From: Candidatus Bathyarchaeota archaeon ex4484_205
GTDB taxonomy: Archaea; Thermoproteota; EX4484-205
Direction of reading: 5' to 3'
Assembly (NCBI GenBank): GCA_002255045.1
Contig: NJEE01000008.1
Coordinates: 1 to 34,489, forward strand
Length of the DNA: 34,489 nt
Shown piece after piece: positions 1-7,972 of this stretch (position 1 is its first letter; each line of letters opens with the position of its first letter). A program made the translations under genes and the position numbers. Below the pieces are notes generated by a model, which was given only the letters and a program-made list of their open reading frames with translations, was not told the origin of the DNA and did not search any database.

Positions 1-2
1 GA

Positions 3-626
3 CAATCTCTCCAACTTTGTCAAGAGCTGACTAGGCACGCCATCGATGCATTAAGAATTCTCCACACCCAACTTGAGGCTCTAAGGAAGGGTGACAAAAA
101 GAAAGTAGAGGAACTTTACTCAAAAATATCCGAATATAAAGATTTGGCAATGGAAACTAAGCGGCGTCTAAGTACGGGGTTAATAGAGGCGGGTGCCATT
201 TTGCTGAGCCGAGAAGATTTCCTGCGGGATGCCGTTCCCGTCACTGAGATGGTGGATCTCACTGAGGGTGCTGCCTACAGAATTCTAGTACTTTCTCGAA
301 ATAACATAAAAATTGATAAAGAAACATGGGCCTCCCTTCTTCGTCTCGTAGCCGGTGCTTTGAATACAGCTATGAAGCTCCGTGAGACAATTTTCTCATT
401 GAGTGTGAATCCCGGCAATGTTGAGTCATTGGCACATTCTGTAGAAGAATCCGAAAGAGAAATGGATGACCTATATAGAGAAACAGAAGTAACCATAATA
501 TTCGCTAAGATAAACATTTCACATCTTCTACTCTTAAGGGATCTGTCTCAATTTCTGGAGGATATTGCTGATAAAGCTGAAGATGCTGCCGATTCTGCCA
601 GAATCCTCGCTCTCTCATCCTTCTAG
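3..626 (+). CDS. PhoU-like/DUF47 family protein, 5' end outside the window
   Basis: The frame is open from the first bases of the window, so only the last 207 residues are seen and the start lies upstream. The visible part is all-helical and acidic. It has a pattern typical of the DUF47/PhoU-like family (TIGR00153-type): a central segment with VPVTEMVDLTEGAAYRIL, and a C-terminal helix rich in D/E (FLEDIADKAEDAADSARIL) that in this family carries metal-binding acidic residues. Members are usually about 210-230 residues, so little is probably missing. In archaea they often lie next to low-affinity phosphate permeases (Pit type) and are thought to modulate transport. No permease is visible downstream; endA follows after 10 nt on the same strand, so the two may be cotranscribed. 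The family call is from pattern recognition; the function is inferred. Confidence 0.75.
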   Translation, partial: QSLQLCQELTRHAIDALRILHTQLEALRKGDKKKVEELYSKISEYKDLAMETKRRLSTGLIEAGAILLSREDFLRDAVPVTEMVDLTEGAAYRILVLSRNNIKIDKETWASLLRLVAGALNTAMKLRETIFSLSVNPGNVESLAHSVEESEREMDDLYRETEVTIIFAKINISHLLLLRDLSQFLEDIADKAEDAADSARILALSSF

Positions 627-636
627 GTGGTACAGA

Positions 637-1197
637 GTGAAAGATAACAAGATTAAAGGTGAATTAATAGGTGACCGTGTAATAGTCTGGGATCCTACAG
701 AAGGTTCAAAGCTCTACGCCATGGGGTATTACGGTAAACCAATTGGGATTCCGAAACCTAAAACACCTGATTTTAATGTCCCACTTGTCCTAGACTTGAT
801 TGAAAGTCTATATTTAATGGAGAAAGGTGTCCTGAGGGTTGTGAACTCAAAAACCAGAAGGTCGATATCTCCTAAAGCATTCCGAAAAAGGGCTTTATCT
901 TTACATGAGCGATTCAATGAAAAATATTGTGTCTACAAGGATTTGAGAGAAAAAAATTTTGTAGTAACACCAGGTATAAAATTCGGCTGTGATTTCGCTG
1001 TATACGAGCATGGACCAGGTATTGACCATGCCCCCTTTTTAGTCGAGGTTAGACGGACTCAAGACTCCATAAAACCACCTGAAATTGTGAGGGCTGGGAG
1101 GCTGGCAACTACAGTCAGAAAGAGATTCATATTTGCTGTGTTTGATCCAATTACTGAAGAGATTACCTATCTGGTATTCAAATGGTGGAAGGCATAG
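637..1197 (+). CDS. endA: tRNA-splicing endonuclease EndA
   Basis: Cuts bulge-helix-bulge motifs to release introns from pre-tRNA (and pre-rRNA) in archaea. At 186 residues it matches the short homotetrameric type (the Methanocaldococcus enzyme is 179). The expected catalytic triad is present: Tyr123 (in FAVYEHG), His131 (in GIDHAPFLVEV) and Lys162 (in TTVRKRFIFAV). The N-terminal half carries the GELIGDRVIVWDP segment typical of the family. I chose the GTG at 637 because AGGTGG lies 6 nt upstream and it gives the usual length. A TTG at 565 would add 24 residues and overlap the upstream gene. The stop is separated by one base from the convergent inositol-phosphate synthase remnant. An intron-bearing tRNA-Gly at 23,276 is a likely substrate. 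Confidence 0.93.
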   Translation: MKDNKIKGELIGDRVIVWDPTEGSKLYAMGYYGKPIGIPKPKTPDFNVPLVLDLIESLYLMEKGVLRVVNSKTRRSISPKAFRKRALSLHERFNEKYCVYKDLREKNFVVTPGIKFGCDFAVYEHGPGIDHAPFLVEVRRTQDSIKPPEIVRAGRLATTVRKRFIFAVFDPITEEITYLVFKWWKA

Positions 1198-1198
1198 C

Positions 1199-2224
1199 CT
1201 ACCTATCTATCTCTCCTTCTATGAACCTTCTGAACATCTCTTTCGCGATATGATATGGCATCTGTTGAGGCGGATGTTTAAAACAGTACGCCGATAGGCT
1301 ATACAGCGCCCCTCCTATACCTCGATCCCACGCCAATTTCATACCTCTCACAGCATCTATCATTACGCCTGCACTATTAGGTGCATCCACCACTGCAAGC
1401 TTTACATCTATTGTCACAGGGGTTCCTCCAAAATATCTTCCTTTCATCCATATGTAACAGATCTTCCTATTATTTAGGAACTCTATATAATCGCTTGGTC
1501 CAATCCTTATTTTTGTCTCATAAGGGATAAGAGCTTCCACAGCACTAGTTTTACTTATTCGCTTACTCTTCAACCTCTCCTCTTCTAACATGTTCAAGAA
1601 ATCTGTGTCTCCTCCCACATTAAGTTGATAAGTTTCCTGTATTTCCACTCCTCTATCGACAAGTAGTTTAGCGATAGTCTTATGCAAAACTGTGGCACCG
1701 ATTTGGCTCATTACATCATCTCCAGCAAGTGGAATTTTCTTTTGTTCAAATTTTTGGCTCCACCCGTCATCAGATGCTATGAATGTAGGCATAGCGTTTA
1801 TGAATCCGCATCCTGCATTTAAAGCCGCCTCCGCATATTGCCGACTTCCATACTCACTCCCCACCGGCAGATAATTTATGAGTATATCTGCTTCACTTTC
1901 CTTAAGTTCCGTTGTGATGTCTACCTCAGGCTCTTCACTGACTTTTATTACTTCCTTTAGATACTTTCCCAACCCATCATATATTGGTGCCCTCTTCACC
2001 TTTATCCCCAGCTCCGGTACTTCCTGGAATCTAATGGTGTTATTAGGGAAACCAAAGATTGCTTCGCTCAGATCTTTGCCGACTTTGGTCTCCGCAATAT
2101 CGAAGGCAGCTACAAACTCTATATCCTCCGGTTTATATCCACCTATAGAGGGGAAAACAAGCTTCTCTTCCCTCCCATCTCTGTAGTAATATGTTCCTTG
2201 TAAAAGTGCTGAGGCACAATTTCC
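1199..2224 (-). pseudogene. Inositol-1-phosphate synthase, missing its N-terminus (truncated gene or misassembly)
   Basis: From position 2,224 down to the stop the translation matches the actinobacterial/archaeal-type myo-inositol-1-phosphate synthase (glucose-6-phosphate to inositol-3-phosphate, NAD-dependent). Recognisable pieces in order are GNCASALLQG, EFVAAFDIAETKVGKDL, NYLPVGSE, NAMPTFIASD, GDDVMSQIGAT, YQLNVGGDTDFLNMLEEERL, GPSDYI and DAPNSAGVMIDAVRGMKLA. The usual N-terminus, about ten residues ending in VGVG before NCAS, is absent. Upstream of the Gly codon the frame reads DHK and then TYLKGN (read backwards), and a TAG follows within 20 codons with no ATG, GTG or TTG in between. The dinucleotide-binding loop is therefore cut in half. 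A GTG at 1,999 could start only a 266-residue fragment lacking the Rossmann N-terminus. Either a real truncation or a misjoin near 2,225. Confidence 0.85.
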
Positions 2225-2227
2225 TTT

Positions 2228-2770
2228 GTGGTCGGTATAAAGCTTCCCATTCCTCTCCGACGGAAGAAACTACGTGATATGATGGTTGAAGAACTGAGGC
2301 GTGAGATGCGTCTCTCCATTACTCGTCCAACCTATGGAGAAGATTGGGATAGCATTCTCTACTGGGCTGATGAGACTCCCCTTACTTATTCAATGTGCCG
2401 AAAACCTGCTATAAAACTAAAGATGTTGAAGGAAGTGCTTGAACTTCTCAAAGGAAAGAATTTTGACTCTGTAAAGAGAACTCTGGGGAGGAAATCTGGG
2501 GAACGAAAACTTCGTAAACGTCACAGTATATTCTATGATATTGTCTTTCGCAAGGGTGATCTACATATAGGATACGGCTCACTCATTCAATTGAGACCTG
2601 AGAAGGAGAAACCATTGCTTGAGTGTGGAGGATACATCTTCACTGTTAAAATGGTTGTGGATTCTGAAGGAAAGGAAATTGTGGACTTTGAGTGTGGACG
2701 TTTTCGAAATTACAAAAAAGAAATAAAACCCCTACTAGATAAAATAGGATCTCTATATCACAAGATTTGA
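2228..2770 (+). CDS. Hypothetical protein, basic, possibly truncated at its N-terminus
   Basis: I do not recognise this 180-residue protein. It begins with a strongly basic helix (LRRKKLRDMMVEELRREMR), followed by a region with W, Y and T residues (TRPTYGEDWDSILYWADETPLTY), a Lys/Arg-rich middle, and a C-terminal part that looks like alternating beta strands (HSIFYDIVFRKGDLHIGYGSLIQL, then GGYIFTVKMVV). No membrane segment and no metal-binding cysteine pairs are visible. The GTG at 2,228 is the first start after an in-frame stop at 2,210; ATGs at 2,279 and 2,282 are alternatives. The gene begins exactly where the neighbouring inositol-phosphate synthase homology breaks off, so its own 5' end may also be lost. 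The stop is one base from the convergent zinc-ribbon gene. Codon use resembles the surroundings. Confidence 0.6.
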   Translation: MVGIKLPIPLRRKKLRDMMVEELRREMRLSITRPTYGEDWDSILYWADETPLTYSMCRKPAIKLKMLKEVLELLKGKNFDSVKRTLGRKSGERKLRKRHSIFYDIVFRKGDLHIGYGSLIQLRPEKEKPLLECGGYIFTVKMVVDSEGKEIVDFECGRFRNYKKEIKPLLDKIGSLYHKI

Positions 2771-2771
2771 T

Positions 2772-3182
2772 TTACACTAGTTTAGCTCCACAATTTGGGC
2801 AGAACCTGCTGTAGATGGGAACAGGCATACCGCATCTTGGGCATGGTTTCATCATTTTCTGTTGTTGTATTTGGCTTGGCCGTGTATAAGTTGCTGGTTG
2901 TTGGGATGTAGCGACTGGTACATAGGCCGGCTGTACGACAATGTTCTCTGTAGTGTATCGCGAGGGCCGTGCTACTCTCACCTGGTAAGGTAATGTAGCT
3001 CCTATAATTGTCATAAATGTTCCTCCTATGATCAGTATTACTGAGCTTCCCATATAGGGATTGGAAACAGGGTTATCCAGCTTCGTTAAGTCTATCTCAA
3101 GTATTGAATTCAAATAAGCTCCCAGACCTATCATTACCACACCTAATGCTATCAACGTCAATTTCACATTGAGCCGTGTCAA
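2772..3182 (-). CDS. Small membrane protein with C-terminal zinc ribbon
   Basis: A 136-residue protein with two hydrophobic segments (about residues 8-26 and 46-66), then a Gln/Thr/Pro-rich linker (about 70-108), and a C-terminal zinc ribbon made of CPRCG and CPNCG separated by 12 residues. The architecture, two helices plus a short ribbon on a flexible tail, is common in archaea and no enzymatic role follows from it. The likely topology places the ribbon in the cytoplasm, but this is inference. The start is a TTG with AGGA directly upstream; a GTG five codons further in is an alternative. It lies 24 nt downstream of pyrF on the same strand and is probably cotranscribed with it. Confidence 0.75.
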   Translation of the reverse strand: MTRLNVKLTLIALGVVMIGLGAYLNSILEIDLTKLDNPVSNPYMGSSVILIIGGTFMTIIGATLPYQVRVARPSRYTTENIVVQPAYVPVATSQQPATYTRPSQIQQQKMMKPCPRCGMPVPIYSRFCPNCGAKLV

Positions 3183-3206
3183 TCCTATATCTCAACTATC
3201 ACAGAA

Positions 3207-3965
3207 TTAGATAATACTTTCTACTTTCCAGGACTCTCTTGCATATTTGTATGCTATCTCCTCTGGTTTTTCAGATGTAATTATGCTCCTTCCAATTATT
3301 AGGTAGTTAGCCCCATTTTTTATGGCTTCCTCAATTTTCCCTCCCTGTTTTCCTATACCCACAGCATATATCGGGTTCTCATTTATATTCCTTATATGTC
3401 TCAATATCCTAGGTCTTGTGGCACCAACTATCATACCATCTAGCATCCACTTCTCCGCCATACGGGCAATTTTCTCATAGAATCTAAGTCTCCCCTCATG
3501 AGGATCTATTATCTCTGCTTCAAACATCTCCTTGGCACCTGGGTTACTCATATATGTTAATAGAATTATCCCATATCCCCATTCTCTGGACATTTCAATG
3601 ATGTCCCTTAACCCTCCTTCAAATCCCGGTAATGGGCTGACTATCTCTGCATTTATCCCCGCTTTGTAATGCTCATATACCACAATTCTATTTGTATGTG
3701 CTACATCATTCAGTTTGCTATCAAATATTATTGGTAATCCTGCCTTCTTCACCCTTTGTATAAGAGGTTTTACTCCATTTATTCCTTCCTTCACTGTTAT
3801 TTGTCGACCTATTTTCACAGCACATATGTAGTTCTCTACTTTTTCAATTATCTCAATAAGCTTACCTATTACATTTTCCTCATTTGGCATTCTATCCGCT
3901 GAGAGAATCACTTTGCTCTCCCTTTCCTCAGAAACCCTCTGTATTAATTTTCGGAACTTCTCCAT
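3207..3965 (-). CDS. pyrF: Orotidine 5'-phosphate decarboxylase
   Basis: Decarboxylates OMP to UMP, the last step of de novo pyrimidine synthesis. The protein is a 252-residue TIM barrel. The family signature DxKxxD is present as FDSKLNDV with Asp82, Lys84 and Asp87; Asp24 (LSADR) and Lys51 (VKIG) fit the other conserved active-site positions. The C-terminal phosphate-binding strands read VGATRP, GIGKQGG and IIGRSI. The length is slightly above the usual 210-230 for archaeal enzymes because of an N-terminal helix. The ATG is preceded at 25-32 nt by an A/T-rich TATA-like element, so the transcript may be leaderless. It is divergent from leuC with a 44-nt gap. The zinc-ribbon membrane gene follows on the same strand. 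Confidence 0.93.
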   Translation of the reverse strand: MEKFRKLIQRVSEERESKVILSADRMPNEENVIGKLIEIIEKVENYICAVKIGRQITVKEGINGVKPLIQRVKKAGLPIIFDSKLNDVAHTNRIVVYEHYKAGINAEIVSPLPGFEGGLRDIIEMSREWGYGIILLTYMSNPGAKEMFEAEIIDPHEGRLRFYEKIARMAEKWMLDGMIVGATRPRILRHIRNINENPIYAVGIGKQGGKIEEAIKNGANYLIIGRSIITSEKPEEIAYKYARESWKVESII

Positions 3966-3971
3966 AGTATA

Positions 3972-3998
3972 AAGTTAAAAGTATGTTGGAATTTAAAT
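3972..3998. promoter_or_regulatory. Overlapping divergent TATA elements for pyrF and leuC
   Basis: The 44-nt gap between the two start codons holds AAGTTAAAAG (3,972-3,981) and ATTTAAATA (3,991-3,999, nearly palindromic). The first lies about 33 nt ahead of the leuC ATG and the second about 28 nt ahead of the pyrF ATG on the other strand. Each gene would therefore use the A/T element nearer its neighbour, and both transcripts would have very short or no leaders. Assigned by spacing only. Confidence 0.5.
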
Positions 3999-4009
3999 AG
4001 AATACCAAT

Positions 4010-5266
4010 ATGCACCAGGATAAAACTCTCGCTGAGAGAATTTTAAGTAAAAAGGCAGGTGAAGAAGTATATGCTGGTGACTATGTAACTGCCCCCATAG
4101 ACTACATTGTAGCTCACGATGGAACTGCCCCCCTCGCAATAAAATGGTTCCAGGAAATGGGGGCCTCCCGTGTGTGGGATCCCTCTAGAATTATTTTGGT
4201 AATAGATCATGCTTCTCCAAGTCCTGCAGAGGGCAACTCCGAACTTCATAAAATGATGCGAAGCTTCGCTCTTCAAAACTCAATATACAATTTCTATGAT
4301 GTAGGCCATGGAATTTGTCATCAAATAATGATAGAAGAAGGTTTTGCCTATCCATTTAGGCTGATAGTGGGTGCTGACTCTCACACTTGCTCATATGGTG
4401 CTGTGAGTTCATTTGCCACTGGCATAGGATCTACTGAAGCAGCATATGTCTGGGCGACAGGTGAACTATGGTTTAAAGTTCCTAGAACTATGAGAGTATT
4501 CTTAAAGGGTAATATACCTCAAGATGTGTATTCAAAGGATATCTTTCTATATTTGGCAAGAGAAATCGGTGTAAGTGGCGCTACATACATGGCACTTGAA
4601 TATGTAGGAGAAGCCGTCAAAGAGTTATCTACTGACGCTAGAATAACCCTATCTAATATGGCAATAGAAGTAGGTGGGAAGACTGGATTATTCTATCCTG
4701 ATGAGGAGACAGATCGATTTCTAAAGTCCATAGGGAAAGATCCATTCCCCAAAATAATGCCCAATGGCTCTCCCGACAAGACACTAGAAATAGATGTGTC
4801 CTCTCTGGTTCCACTTGTAGCAATGCCTCATAATGTAGATAACGTAAAACCTGCAAGTGAACTCTCCGACATAAAAATAGATCAAGCTTTTATAGGCTCC
4901 TGTACAAATGGCCGTCTAGAGGATCTGAGGATCGCTGCAAGCATATTGAAGGGTAAAAAAGTAGCTAAAAACGTGAGATTGATAGTGATTCCTGCATCCA
5001 GAAAGATTTTCCGGAGAGCCATTTCTGAAGGTCTTATAGATGTCTTCCTAGAAGCTGGGGCTTCCGTATATTCCTCCACCTGTGGCCCCTGTGTAGGTGC
5101 TCATCTAGGAATACTTGGAGAAGGAGAGAAATGTATCTCCACATCCAATAGGAATTTTCAGGGGCGTATGGGTTCACCTAACTCAGAAATATATCTCGCC
5201 TCTTCCGCTACAGTTGCCGCCTCTGCAGTAAATGGATATATTTCCGATCCAAGGGAAGTAAGGTGA
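4010..5266 (+). CDS. leuC: 3-isopropylmalate dehydratase (aconitase-like) large subunit
   Basis: With LeuD it isomerises 2- to 3-isopropylmalate in leucine synthesis, using a [4Fe-4S] cluster. The protein has 418 residues, the usual size of the archaeal LeuC/homoaconitase type. The cluster ligands are Cys298 (GSCTNGR), Cys358 and Cys361 (TCGPCVGAH). Other landmarks are IVGADSHTCSYGA and the C-terminal RNFQGRMGSP with a SSATVAASAVNG tail. Archaeal relatives can also act as homoaconitase; the complete set of ilv genes 20 kb away favours leucine synthesis, but specificity cannot be read from the sequence. The ATG at 4,010 gives the expected start (TLAERILSKKAGEEV). The downstream leuD start follows within 6 nt of the stop, so the two subunits are translated from one message. 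Confidence 0.88.
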   Translation: MHQDKTLAERILSKKAGEEVYAGDYVTAPIDYIVAHDGTAPLAIKWFQEMGASRVWDPSRIILVIDHASPSPAEGNSELHKMMRSFALQNSIYNFYDVGHGICHQIMIEEGFAYPFRLIVGADSHTCSYGAVSSFATGIGSTEAAYVWATGELWFKVPRTMRVFLKGNIPQDVYSKDIFLYLAREIGVSGATYMALEYVGEAVKELSTDARITLSNMAIEVGGKTGLFYPDEETDRFLKSIGKDPFPKIMPNGSPDKTLEIDVSSLVPLVAMPHNVDNVKPASELSDIKIDQAFIGSCTNGRLEDLRIAASILKGKKVAKNVRLIVIPASRKIFRRAISEGLIDVFLEAGASVYSSTCGPCVGAHLGILGEGEKCISTSNRNFQGRMGSPNSEIYLASSATVAASAVNGYISDPREVR

Positions 5267-5271
5267 CTCAA

Positions 5272-5766
5272 ATGATTGTGAGAGGCAAAGTATGGAAGTT
5301 TGGAGATAATGTAAATACCGATCAAATTATTCCATGGAAATACAAATCTAAAACAATAGATCCTGAAGAGCTAGGTAGGTATGCAATGGAAGGTATTCGC
5401 CCAAACTTCTCTTCTATGATCTCCAAGGGTGACATAATTGTAGCCGGTGAGAATTTTGGATGTGGTTCGAGCAGAGAACAAGCTCCTCTAGCTATAAAGT
5501 ACTCCGGCATATCTGCAGTTGTAGCAAAGTCCTTTGCCAGGATTTTCCTAAGAAATTCAATCAATATTGGTCTCCCTATAGTTGAATGTCCCGATTTATA
5601 CCAGTATGTCACAGAAGGTGATGTGATAGAAATAGACTTCGAGAAAGGTTCGATAAATGTGAAAGGAAGAGAGTTCTCCTTTAAACCTTTTCCACCTTTT
5701 CTGCAGAAGATACTCAAGTCAGGAGGTCTTGTGCAATATTACCGAAAATATATTGCAAAGAAATAG
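5272..5766 (+). CDS. leuD: 3-isopropylmalate dehydratase small subunit
   Basis: Swivelling small subunit of the isopropylmalate isomerase, 164 residues. Signature segments are GDNVNTDQIIPWKY near the N-terminus, GENFGCGSSREQAP (substrate-binding Ser/Arg) around residues 60-75, and SFARIFLRNSINIGLPIVE. I chose the ATG at 5,272, because AGGTGA (overlapping the leuC stop) stands 5 nt upstream at good spacing. A GTG at 5,263 overlapping the leuC stop codon would add three residues. leuB and leuA are not in the window. Confidence 0.9.
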   Translation: MIVRGKVWKFGDNVNTDQIIPWKYKSKTIDPEELGRYAMEGIRPNFSSMISKGDIIVAGENFGCGSSREQAPLAIKYSGISAVVAKSFARIFLRNSINIGLPIVECPDLYQYVTEGDVIEIDFEKGSINVKGREFSFKPFPPFLQKILKSGGLVQYYRKYIAKK

Positions 5767-5774
5767 CTCTTCTC

Positions 5775-6098
5775 TCACTCTTTTATTAAACTAAACTCAA
5801 CTATAATTGGAAAGAAGATCAAGATAACTGAGATTACAATAGGAGTCAAGCCTATGCTTTGCATCCATGTTAAGGAAGAGTACAAAGCCGCTATTCCCCC
5901 TGCAATATTTGGTAACACTATGATAATAGCTATTTTCTTGAACTCCTTTCCTAAACCTTTTAGCAGATCTATAGCTACTATCGTCACCCCAATAATTCCT
6001 ATCAAAATAAAGTGAGTTCCCTTATAAACTCCTCCAAGAGCAATATCTAGAACACTTAGAATTAACAACAGAAGCCTTCCAATGCTCATCTTCGACAT
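5775..6098 (-). CDS. Hypothetical four-helix membrane protein
   Basis: A 107-residue protein that is almost entirely hydrophobic, with four predicted membrane segments at about residues 8-25, 28-47, 56-76 and 82-104, and short charged connectors (KGLGKEFKK between the second and third). There is no recognised motif. It is convergent with leuD (8 nt between stops) and divergent from the ureohydrolase gene; the TATA-rich element at 6,132-6,144 is placed correctly for either direction. It could be a small conserved archaeal membrane protein; the function is unknown. Confidence 0.6.
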   Translation of the reverse strand: MSKMSIGRLLLLILSVLDIALGGVYKGTHFILIGIIGVTIVAIDLLKGLGKEFKKIAIIIVLPNIAGGIAALYSSLTWMQSIGLTPIVISVILIFFPIIVEFSLIKE

Positions 6099-6131
6099 TT
6101 TTCTTAAAGCCTTAGAATATCTCCACTTATT

Positions 6132-6144
6132 ATTAAATATATAT
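6132..6144. promoter_or_regulatory. Shared TATA element between divergent genes
   Basis: ATTAAATATATAT lies about 34 nt from the start of the membrane-protein gene on the minus strand and about 30 nt from the ATG of the ureohydrolase gene on the plus strand. Both distances fit archaeal TATA-to-start spacing for leaderless mRNAs, so one A/T block may serve both genes. Inferred from sequence and spacing. Confidence 0.5.
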
Positions 6145-6173
6145 GTCTTAATTCTTATTCCCTTAGTGAATTC

Positions 6174-7034
6174 ATGGAAGAACTCTTCACCAATATCTAT
6201 AGGCCCTTATCCCCCTTCGGAGGTGTAACTGCCAACTGGAAGGATTCAAGGTTCGTTATTATAGGTGCCCCCCTCGAATTCACCGTATCTTGGTTCAGAG
6301 GGCAGAAAAATGCCCCAAATTCCATAAGGCTATCCGCATATAATATAGAGTGGTCATGTATTTCCTCTGGTAAAATTCTTCAAGATAATATTCCTCTATA
6401 TGATATAGGTAATATATCTCCCTTTCTACCATTTAACAAATTTCTAGACGAAGTCGGCAAGAAAGTAAGTATCATTATACATTCCAATAAGCTTCCCATC
6501 TTGCTGGGAGGTGAACATACCGTTACTTTACCTGCAGTACAGTATGTGAAGCCCGATGCTCTAGTTCTTTTTGATGCACATTTGGATTTGAGAGATGAAT
6601 TAAACGGATTTAGAATAGGCCATGGAACTTGGTTAAGACGTCTTCTCGAGTCTCAACACCTTGACGTGCTTGCAGTTGGTACCCGGGCCTTCTCTCAAGA
6701 GGAAATATCCTTTGCTCGTGTGAAGAATATATTTTTCATTCCTCCCTTTGAAAAAAATATCGAAAAATTAAAAGATTGGCTCAAGAGATATAGAAAAATC
6801 TATCTATCAATCGACCTAGATGTCTTTGATCCCGCATATACCCCCGAGGTGGGAAATCCGGAACCTTTTGGTATATCTCCACGTGAATTTCTCTCCCTCC
6901 TAATGTTTATACCTTTCAATAGGGTATGTGGATTTGACATAGTGGAGGCAGCACCTACAGAGGAAAAGGAAACCACCACAACTATTTTAGCTGCCAAGAT
7001 AGTTCTGGAATTAATTTCTAATTTTATTTATTAA
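6174..7034 (+). CDS. Ureohydrolase (agmatinase/arginase family)
   Basis: A manganese-dependent hydrolase of the arginase/agmatinase fold, 286 residues. The metal-binding motifs are in order: GGEHT with His115, DAHLDLRD with Asp134, His136 and Asp138, and SIDLDVFDP with Asp214 and Asp216. The conserved C-terminal GFDIVEAAP segment follows. In archaea such enzymes mostly act as agmatinase (agmatine to putrescine plus urea) in polyamine synthesis, and argGH are in this window. Arginase, formiminoglutamase and guanidinobutyrase share these motifs, so substrate is not certain. The ATG follows a TATA element by about 30 nt, suggesting a leaderless message. The 3' end overlaps the convergent oxidoreductase gene by 11 nt. 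Confidence 0.85.
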   Translation: MEELFTNIYRPLSPFGGVTANWKDSRFVIIGAPLEFTVSWFRGQKNAPNSIRLSAYNIEWSCISSGKILQDNIPLYDIGNISPFLPFNKFLDEVGKKVSIIIHSNKLPILLGGEHTVTLPAVQYVKPDALVLFDAHLDLRDELNGFRIGHGTWLRRLLESQHLDVLAVGTRAFSQEEISFARVKNIFFIPPFEKNIEKLKDWLKRYRKIYLSIDLDVFDPAYTPEVGNPEPFGISPREFLSLLMFIPFNRVCGFDIVEAAPTEEKETTTTILAAKIVLELISNFIY

Positions 7035-7962
7035 TTACAACTGTTTTACCCTCTCTTGACGACTTCACTACTAGTTCTGCAATTTCAAGTGCCATTACTG
7101 CCTCCCTCCCTCCAGGTTTAGGTTCTATACCTCTCTCAGCACAATTAAGGAAATATAGCAATTCCTTCAGGAGAGGTTCCTGCCAATCTAAATTAGGTGA
7201 ACTGAGTTCATCTCGCTTGATTATAGTTATCTCCTGAGTTAATAGATTTGCTTCTACCACCCCATCAGTACATGTTACCCTCATCTTTCTCGTCTTTTTA
7301 GGAGTAAGCCAGTTCGCCTCAATTATCACAGTCCTATCCTCAGGGTATTTCATTAAGATATTTACAAAGTCCTCATGTTTATGATGCTGGAGCTTGCCCA
7401 TTGTTGCATACACTTCCTCTGGATACTCATCAATCAGGTAGTTTGAGAGATCAATATCATGTATTGCTGTATCCCTCAGAACACCGACGTCTTGAATTCT
7501 CTCAGGCCATCTGCTTACTCGCGTGAAATAATAAAGAATTGGTTTCCCAATCTCTCCATCATTGATTATCTTCTCTACCACTTCTATAGCCTGGTTGAAT
7601 CTTTCTATAAATCCTACCATTAGTTTCGCTCCATATTCTTCCGCTTTCCTAATTAATTCATATGCTTCCTTGAGAGTAGCTGTAAATGGTTTCTCCACCA
7701 GTATGTATCTCACTCCCATCTCCAGAAGTTTCAGTGCAACTTCGTAATGTGTGAAAGTGGGGGTGACAATTGTTGCTGCCTCTATATCAAACTTTCTCAG
7801 ATCCTCTACAGCGGTGACGTAGGGCACATGATACTTTCTTCCATAAGCCCTTGCCCTGCTTCCATCAATGTCACATACCACACTAAGGGCCTCTAATTCA
7901 TTTAACACTCGTGCATGGTTTTTGCCAAATCCCCCTACTCCTATTACCGCTGTCTCTATCAT
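7024..7962 (-). CDS. Gfo/Idh/MocA-family NAD(P)-dependent oxidoreductase
   Basis: A 312-residue sugar dehydrogenase-type protein. The N-terminal Rossmann loop is VIGVGGFGKNH (Gly8, Gly10, Gly13). The EKP motif of the family is at VEKPF (Glu90, Lys91), and the substrate-side motif DTAIHDIDLS (Asp164, His168) follows. The C-terminal half is the usual beta-sheet substrate domain. Close archaeal relatives include UDP-N-acetylglucosamine 3-dehydrogenases involved in surface glycan synthesis, but the substrate cannot be read here. I chose the ATG at 7,962 because GGGAGG stands 5 nt upstream; a TTG nine codons earlier would overlap polB. It starts 10 nt after the polB stop, so it is probably translated from the polB message. 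Confidence 0.88.
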   Translation of the reverse strand: MIETAVIGVGGFGKNHARVLNELEALSVVCDIDGSRARAYGRKYHVPYVTAVEDLRKFDIEAATIVTPTFTHYEVALKLLEMGVRYILVEKPFTATLKEAYELIRKAEEYGAKLMVGFIERFNQAIEVVEKIINDGEIGKPILYYFTRVSRWPERIQDVGVLRDTAIHDIDLSNYLIDEYPEEVYATMGKLQHHKHEDFVNILMKYPEDRTVIIEANWLTPKKTRKMRVTCTDGVVEANLLTQEITIIKRDELSSPNLDWQEPLLKELLYFLNCAERGIEPKPGGREAVMALEIAELVVKSSREGKTVVINK

Positions 7963-7972
7963 TATTCCTCCC

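Noticed and set aside
565-636. TTG start for endA inside the upstream gene
   Set aside because: A GTG at 637 has an SD at good spacing and gives the normal family length.
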